Source: Frigoribacterium sp. PhB24
GTDB lineage: Bacteria; Actinomycetota; Actinomycetes; Actinomycetales; Microbacteriaceae
Direction of reading: 5' to 3'
Length of the DNA stretch: 64,000 nucleotides
Assembly: GCF_003755185.1 (NCBI RefSeq)
Contig: NZ_RKIC01000011.1
Span: 423,342-487,341 of the forward strand
In this document: positions 60,130 to 64,000 of the stretch, piece after piece
Layout: each line of letters begins with the position of its first letter
Position numbering within the stretch: position 1 is the stretch's first letter
Made by a program: the position numbers and the translations under genes
The notes under the pieces: model-generated
The model's input: the letters and a program-made list of their open reading frames with translations, nothing else
The model's database searches: none
What the model was told of the DNA's origin: nothing

Positions 60130-60167
60130 GACCGTCACACGCGTGTCGAGCCTCGGCCTGCGTCAGT

Positions 60168-60183
60168 GCCCGACGGCCGATCA
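60168..60183 (+). repeat. degenerate copy of the 16-bp site
   Basis: GCCCGACGGCCGATCA keeps 13 of 16 positions. If real, it extends the array to the chrA remnant. Confidence 0.35.
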
Positions 60184-60352
60184 TCCCCCTGACCTCGATC
60201 AGGCCTGCACGACGGTGGGAGCGGGGCTGATGGAGGTTGCTTTCGTGGGGGCCTGGGGCCTTGCCTTTCGAGGGCCTGGTGATCATGGCCCTGGGGTCGA
60301 GAATCAACCTCGCAGTCACCGTCCGGAGCTGGTCGCAGGGGCACCATGGCCC

Positions 60353-60844
60353 GATGGTCTTGTCGGAGGGGGTCACGTCGTGCTGCCGCTGCTGCACGCG
60401 GGCCTCGTCGAGCCCGGGTACGTGAGCGACGAGGTGTTCCTCACCGGGTACGGCCTCGCGCAGGCCGTGCCCGGGCCCCTGTTCACGGTCGCGAGCTACC
60501 TCGGTGCCGTCAGCGATCTCGGCCCGGGAGGCGCGCTCGGGTCGCTGCTCGCCACGATCGCGATCTTCGCGCCTGGGTTCCCGCTGCTGATCGGAGTCGC
60601 ACCGTTCTGGAACACCGGGGGGTCTCACATCGGCGTGCGGGCGGGGATGCGCGGGGCCAACGCTGCCGTGGTCGGGCTGCTCATCACCGCGCTGCTCGAC
60701 CTCGGCGCCACGACCGATGTCGTCAGTCCGGGCCCGTTCTGCCTGGCGTTGATCTGCTTCGTGCTGCTGACGGCCTGGCGGGCACCGGCTTGGGTCGTCG
60801 TCACCGTCGCGGCCCTGGGCGGTCTCGCGCTCGGTCTGGACTGA
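60353..60844 (+). pseudogene. 3' half of a chromate transporter gene (chrA remnant)
   Basis: The region encodes the second half of a ChrA-type transporter: GGGHVVLPLLHAGLVEPGYVSDEVFLTGYGLAQAVPGPLFTVASYLGA and SLLATIAIFAPGFPLLIGVAPFW (cited in parts), then two more helices. Normal ChrA proteins have two such halves, about 400 residues; here the N-terminal half is missing and the frame upstream (from 60119) does not resemble ChrA. A short single-domain transporter is possible but would need a start inside the conserved motif. Confidence 0.6.
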
Positions 60845-60965
60845 CAGCCGACGACCGGCGCCCGCCGTCGCGAGAACACGCCGGAGGCTCGCGGTCCGGC
60901 CGGGACTCGCGCGAGTCGCCGGACCGGACTCGCGCTCGTGCGCGCTCCCTCTGCTCGAGAGGTCG

Positions 60966-61268
60966 CTACTGGGGCGCGATGCTCTGCAGGAACGCGAAGT
61001 GCCCGCGCAGTGCCTGTGAGCCGGTCGGCGTGAGCGTGACCCACGTCCGCGCCTGGCCCCTCGCCCGCTGGACGCGGCGGAGGTCGACGTAGCCGGCCTC
61101 GGTCAAGGTGCGGAGGTGCTTGCTGAGGGTGGCGTCGGAGACGTCGAGCCCCTCGCGGAGGACACCGAACTCGACCTCGCCGCCGCGTGCGAGCATCGCG
61201 CAGATCTGCAGCCGCTGAGGTGCGTGGACGACGGCGTCGAAGGCCGGCTCGGGGGTGTCGGCGCTCAC
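60966..61268 (-). CDS. winged-helix transcriptional regulator
   Basis: The 100-residue product (FDAVVHAPQRLQICAMLARGGEVEFGVLREGLDVSDATLSKHLRTLTEAGYVDLRR, cited in part, with a wing RGQARTWVTLTPTG) matches the compact winged-helix group near MarR/ArsR. The GTG at 61268 overlaps the stop of the upstream membrane protein by four bases. It probably autoregulates the two-gene operon through the 41-bp palindrome upstream. Confidence 0.85.
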   Translation of the reverse strand: MSADTPEPAFDAVVHAPQRLQICAMLARGGEVEFGVLREGLDVSDATLSKHLRTLTEAGYVDLRRVQRARGQARTWVTLTPTGSQALRGHFAFLQSIAPQ

Positions 61269-61753
61269 CGGGCGGGGCTGCCGGCGAGGACGCTGCCGAG
61301 GCGGCGACGGGCGGACGCGTCGGCGGCGGGGCCGAGGGCGAGGGTGACGACCCCGGCGACGCCGGCTGCCACGCCGACCTGCCACAGGGGCTCGTCCTGG
61401 GCGACGACGACGAAGGCCATGGCTGCGACGCTGACGGCCAGGGCGACGATCGCCCACGGGGCGCCGAGAGTGAGGAACCTCCACCGCTCAGGGTTCGCCC
61501 GGGCGACGCCGACGTCGCGGACACGGCGGCGGGACAGGGCGACGAGGCCGAGGACGCCGACCAACATCCACGCCGAGCTGTCGGGGGCGCCGAGGCCGTA
61601 GACGGCAGCGGCCACGAAGGCACCGCGGAGGACGTGGACCCACCAGGGGGACCGGACGCGTTCCGCCATGCGGGCCTGGGCCTCGTTCGCGACCCGGAGG
61701 GCGGCGACGGGGTCGACGGGCTTGGACGAGTTGTCGTTCGAATGGCTTTCCAT
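61265..61753 (-). CDS. four-helix membrane protein encoded with the winged-helix regulator
   Basis: The 162-residue product has a polar N-terminus (about 40 residues), then helices VHVLRGAFVAAAVYGL, AWMLVGVLGLVALS, APWAIVALAVSVAAMAFVVVA and VGVAAGVAGVVTLALG. Function unknown; membrane proteins paired with this type of regulator occur in many actinobacteria. The start at 61753 is chosen because TTGACT-N18-TAGTGT lies seven bases upstream; an ATG at 61780 lies inside the -35/-10 spacer. Confidence 0.75.
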   Translation of the reverse strand: MESHSNDNSSKPVDPVAALRVANEAQARMAERVRSPWWVHVLRGAFVAAAVYGLGAPDSSAWMLVGVLGLVALSRRRVRDVGVARANPERWRFLTLGAPWAIVALAVSVAAMAFVVVAQDEPLWQVGVAAGVAGVVTLALGPAADASARRRLGSVLAGSPAR

Positions 61754-61786
61754 GTCGGCAACACTAAGTGTTTCCGACATGGAAAG
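61746..61786 (-). promoter_or_regulatory. 41-bp near-perfect palindromic operator
   Basis: Arms of 20 bases (61746-61765 and 61767-61786) are complementary at 19 positions around a single central base (61766); the one mismatch is 61759/61773. It covers the -10 element, the spacer and the start codon of the membrane protein gene. Confidence 0.75.
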
Positions 61787-61790
61787 TCAA
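61761..61790 (-). promoter_or_regulatory. leaderless sigma-70-type promoter inside the palindrome
   Basis: On the minus strand TTGACT (61785-61790), an 18-bp spacer and TAGTGT (61761-61766) are followed by seven bases and the ATG at 61753, so transcription should begin at or next to the start codon. Confidence 0.65.
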
Positions 61791-61834
61791 GATGCGTCGC
61801 TGATCCGCCGACGGCGGCCTGCGCGAGCTGCGTG

Positions 61835-62731
61835 TCAGGCTGACCCGACGGCCGTCGGCGTCGTCGCGTGGACGGGTAGGTGGGGTCGCAAGCCGGCAGC
61901 GATCACCCGGTCGAGCAGGCGGTCGGGGAGCACTCGAGTCAACGCGACCAGCATCGACGCATCGCGCCCGACGGTGTACCGCGTACGCGGTCGACGGATC
62001 GTGGCGGCATCGGCGATGATGCTGCCGGCGGCGTCCGCGGACAGTCCTCGGCCGATGTGTGCCGATGTCTGGGCGAGTGCGGCGGTGATCAGGTCGCCGT
62101 ACCGCCGCTGGAGATCGGGTCGCATCTGCGCCGCGAAGGCCGAGGTCGCGGTGGCGCCTCGGTCCGCCATCTGACTCCGGACGGCGCCCGGCTCCACGAC
62201 GACGACCTGCACGCCGTGCCGCGAAAGCTCTCGACGGAGTGCGTCGCTGACCGCCTCGAGCGCGAACTTGGTCGCAGCGTAGGGCCCGTAGGTCGGCATC
62301 GCCCCCTTCCCGCCGACCGAGCTGATGTTCACGATGCGTCCCCCGCCGGCGATGAGGGTGGGGAGTAGAGCTTGGATCATGGCGACGTGCCCGAAGAGGT
62401 TGACCTCGAACAGTCCACGCCACTCTTCCAGCGGATAGGCCTCGACCGGCGCGTACACGGAGACCCCTGCGTTGTTGACGAGCGCGCGCAGGGGGCGTGC
62501 GTCGGGATCGCTGGTGATCCGCTCGACCAGGGCCTCGACATGACCGGGCTCGGTGATGTCGAGGATCACCGGTTCGATGCCATCGGCGCGCAGTGCATCG
62601 CCGTCAGCAGGGCGCCGCACGCCCGCGAGGACGTGAAATCCACGTCGGGCGAGCTCTCGGGCGGTGGCGGCGCCCATGCCTGTGGATGCGCCGCTCACGA
62701 CGATGAGTTCAGTTTGATGTGACGTTGTCAT
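61835..62731 (-). CDS. SDR family oxidoreductase
   Basis: The 298-residue classical SDR has IVVSGASTGMGAATARELARRG, NNAGVSVYAPVEAYP (about residue 87), NISSVGGKGAMPTYGPYAATKFALE (catalytic Ser and Tyr-x-x-x-Lys) and VVEPGAVRSQM. Substrate unknown. The start at 62731 is supported by TTGACA-N17-CATGCT and seven bases, a leaderless arrangement. It is divergent from a TetR regulator, with paired operators in the spacer. Confidence 0.9.
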   Translation of the reverse strand: MTTSHQTELIVVSGASTGMGAATARELARRGFHVLAGVRRPADGDALRADGIEPVILDITEPGHVEALVERITSDPDARPLRALVNNAGVSVYAPVEAYPLEEWRGLFEVNLFGHVAMIQALLPTLIAGGGRIVNISSVGGKGAMPTYGPYAATKFALEAVSDALRRELSRHGVQVVVVEPGAVRSQMADRGATATSAFAAQMRPDLQRRYGDLITAALAQTSAHIGRGLSADAAGSIIADAATIRRPRTRYTVGRDASMLVALTRVLPDRLLDRVIAAGLRPHLPVHATTPTAVGSA

Positions 62732-62767
62732 ACCGAGCAGCATGAGTGCTTGGTGTGACATTGTCAA
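62718..62767. promoter_or_regulatory. twin operators and promoter between SDR and TetR genes
   Basis: TGTGACGTTGTCAT (62718-62731) and TGTGACATTGTCAA (62754-62767) are direct copies 36 bp apart, each with a TGAC/GTCA dyad. The first overlaps the SDR start codon. The second overlaps the SDR -35 box (TTGACA, minus strand, 62762-62767), whose -10 is CATGCT (62739-62744). The spacing suits repression by the divergent TetR protein. Confidence 0.7.
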
Positions 62768-62780
62768 CTACGGTGGGTCC

Positions 62781-63380
62781 ATGACGACGAGAATCGAGGG
62801 CGCGGCAGCGACCCGGGCCGCCCTCGTCCGCGCCGCGTCCGAGCTGCTCGACGAGGGCGGGCCGGGCGCCGTGACACTCCGAGCGGTCGGGGCGCGGGCG
62901 GGTGTCTCGCGCGGCGCCCCGTACGGGCACTTCTCCGATAAGGAACACCTCCTGAGGTGGCTCGTCGTCGAGGCGTGGGACTCGCTTTCCGACGAAGTAG
63001 AGCGGATACGGGCCGCGAGCGGCGCCCCCGACGCCCGCCTCGTGGAAGCGCTCCTCGCGCTCATCCGGCTGGCCCGCGAGCGGCCACATCTCTACTCGTT
63101 GGTTTTCAGCACTCGGGCGGACGACTCCGAGACTGCGCGCGCGGCGTCCCGCCTCCAGGAAGCGTTTCTCGCAGTCGTCCAGGACATGGTGGGGGCCGGG
63201 GACGCGCTCCGACATGGTGCCTTGCTGCTGTCCACCGCGCACGGCATCGCGGCGTTGGAGATCAGCGGGCACTTGGACCCTGAGAAATGGCATGTGAACG
63301 GGGACGACATCGTGGGCACGCTCGTGGAGGCGCTGCGTCTCACCGAGAAAGGCGTGAGTGTCCGTCGTCGCCCCAGCTGA
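62781..63380 (+). CDS. TetR family transcriptional regulator
   Basis: The 199-residue product has the TetR helix-turn-helix (TRAALVRAASELLDEGGPGAVTLRAVGARAGVSRGAPYGHFSDKEHLLRWL) and a C-terminal TetR_C domain of the WHG type. The ATG at 62781 follows TACGGT by six bases (leaderless). It should repress the divergent SDR gene and possibly itself. Confidence 0.9.
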   Translation: MTTRIEGAAATRAALVRAASELLDEGGPGAVTLRAVGARAGVSRGAPYGHFSDKEHLLRWLVVEAWDSLSDEVERIRAASGAPDARLVEALLALIRLARERPHLYSLVFSTRADDSETARAASRLQEAFLAVVQDMVGAGDALRHGALLLSTAHGIAALEISGHLDPEKWHVNGDDIVGTLVEALRLTEKGVSVRRRPS

Positions 63381-63445
63381 AGTGGTCGAAAGGAAACGCT
63401 CTGAAAGCGGAGCGGGCGGCGAACAGGGCCAGGGTCGTTGGTCCG

Positions 63446-63739
63446 TCAGCCGCGGCGGAGGAGGTGGGCCGTGACGGCGGCTTGCCACGAGTGGCCGTAA
63501 CGGGTCGTGCCGGCCGCGGTGCGGACGACGAACGAGCCCGCGCGGTACGCGAGCCGTCCGTGGCTGACGAGCTGATCGCCGAAGCGCTCGGCGATCGACC
63601 AGGTGTCCGACGACTCGAAGCTGATCGCCACGGGGAACCGTGAGCGCGGTAGGTGCACCTCGACCGGAGCTGCCTCGGCAGTCGTCGGGAGGTGCCCGAC
63701 GAGCATCGGGGGAGTCAGGGGCGAGGTGGGGTGAACCAT
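63446..63739 (-). CDS. hypothetical 97-residue protein
   Basis: The product (MVHPTSPLTPPMLVGHLP...) has a proline-rich start and a beta-rich body (VEVHLPRSRFPVAISFESSDTWSIAERFGDQLVSHGRLAYRAGSFVV) ending in a helix with His residues. The family is unknown to me. It starts at the ATG 63739; a longer in-frame start at 63796 lies inside a terminator hairpin. It is separated from the partial gene upstream by two hairpins. Confidence 0.6.
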   Translation of the reverse strand: MVHPTSPLTPPMLVGHLPTTAEAAPVEVHLPRSRFPVAISFESSDTWSIAERFGDQLVSHGRLAYRAGSFVVRTAAGTTRYGHSWQAAVTAHLLRRG

Positions 63740-63783
63740 GGGGTTCCGTTCGTCGGGCGGAGAATCCGCCGGGGCAAGGGAAA

Positions 63784-63811
63784 CCCCCTCCCGCACGGAT
63801 GCGGGAGGGGG
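63784..63811 (-). terminator. 11-bp hairpin terminator
   Basis: CCCCCTCCCGC (63784-63794) pairs with GCGGGAGGGGG (63801-63811) around a 6-base loop and is followed on the minus strand by TTTCCC. Confidence 0.7.
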
Positions 63812-63878
63812 ACCACCGGGATGACCGGCTCGTCACGAGACGTGAGGGCCGGTGCGTCGCCACGGAGACGACCCGGGG

Positions 63879-63902
63879 CCTGCCGACCCGGGGGTCGGCA
63901 GG
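63879..63902 (-). terminator. 11-bp hairpin just after the partial gene
   Basis: CCTGCCGACCC (63879-63889) pairs with GGGTCGGCAGG (63892-63902), 8 bp beyond the stop codon at 63911. Confidence 0.65.
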
Positions 63903-63910
63903 GAGGGGTG

Positions 63911-64000
63911 TTACTGGGTGGCGACGGTGATCTTCGCGACGCCGACGAGCATCTCGTCCTGGACGGCGTCGGTCTTGAAGGTCTGGTTCAGCAGGCTCGC
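63911..64000 (-). CDS. 3' end of a gene extending beyond the right edge
   Basis: Only the last 29 residues are in the window (ending DEMLVGVAKITVATQ, then TAA). The beta-strand-like end is not diagnostic. Two terminator hairpins follow. Confidence 0.5.
   Translation of the reverse strand, partial: ASLLNQTFKTDAVQDEMLVGVAKITVATQ

Noticed and set aside
1..64000. CRISPR arrays, tRNA or rRNA genes, prophage structural genes
   Set aside because: No regularly spaced repeats with unique spacers, no cloverleaf with conserved T-loop, and no capsid, terminase or tail-like proteins were seen. The repeated 16-bp sites are separated by genes, not by short spacers.

Overview
The window is a high-GC chromosomal segment from an actinobacterium, most likely of the family Microbacteriaceae. 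The evidence is the gatCAB operon, mycothiol-type DinB proteins, DUF3054, DUF3097 and DUF6412 proteins, a small Microbacteriaceae-type protein at 7891-8217, and abundant leaderless transcription signals (TANNNT, then 6-7 nt, then ATG or GTG). The genus cannot be fixed from the sequence. I see no rRNA, tRNA, CRISPR array or replication origin.

Layout. (1) 0-9 kb: a partial alpha/beta hydrolase, then gatC-gatA-gatB (tRNA amidotransferase), membrane and conserved actinobacterial proteins, and a DedA protein. (2) 9-21 kb: lipid and redox metabolism (SDR / FAD oxidoreductase / SRPBCC operon, two paralogous acyl-CoA ligases, an MpaB-type oxygenase), plus signal peptidase I and an accessory YidC. 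(3) 21-23 kb: YceI and an aldo/keto reductase. (4) 23.2-32.7 kb: an envelope polysaccharide locus. It has a processive GT2 synthase, a catalytically degraded GT2 paralogue, GtrA, an ArnT-like transferase, a secreted DUF4397 protein, a GH8 glucanase, a class F-type sortase and a dolichol-phosphate-mannose-type synthase. (5) 32.8-39.3 kb: glgX-treY-treZ, converting glycogen to trehalose. (6) 39.4-42.3 kb: a secreted S8 protease and an epimerase preceded by a coupled 29-codon leaderless leader ORF.

(7) 42.4-60 kb is accessory. It begins with a small serine recombinase, then a DUF4062-type protein and a Sll1717-like P-loop ATPase (a possible defence pair). Next comes a run of unrelated small genes: orphan membrane proteins, lipoproteins, a HAD phosphatase, acetyltransferases, and regulator/reductase modules. 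These are separated by at least 13 copies of a 16-bp sequence, KCCCGATAGNNGATCG, all in the same orientation and almost all between genes. Each interval holds one gene or one self-contained regulator/enzyme module. The layout resembles a cassette array. I did not see the sequence in the first 42 kb, and it is the most interesting thing in the window.

(8) 57.8-64 kb: a sigma factor with its co-transcribed membrane protein, a TlpA-like thioredoxin lipoprotein, a chrA remnant, a membrane/winged-helix operon under a 41-bp palindromic operator, a divergent TetR/SDR pair with twin operators, and a partial gene at the right edge.

Functions are inferred from recognisable motifs and family knowledge without database searches. 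Regulatory sites were read by eye.
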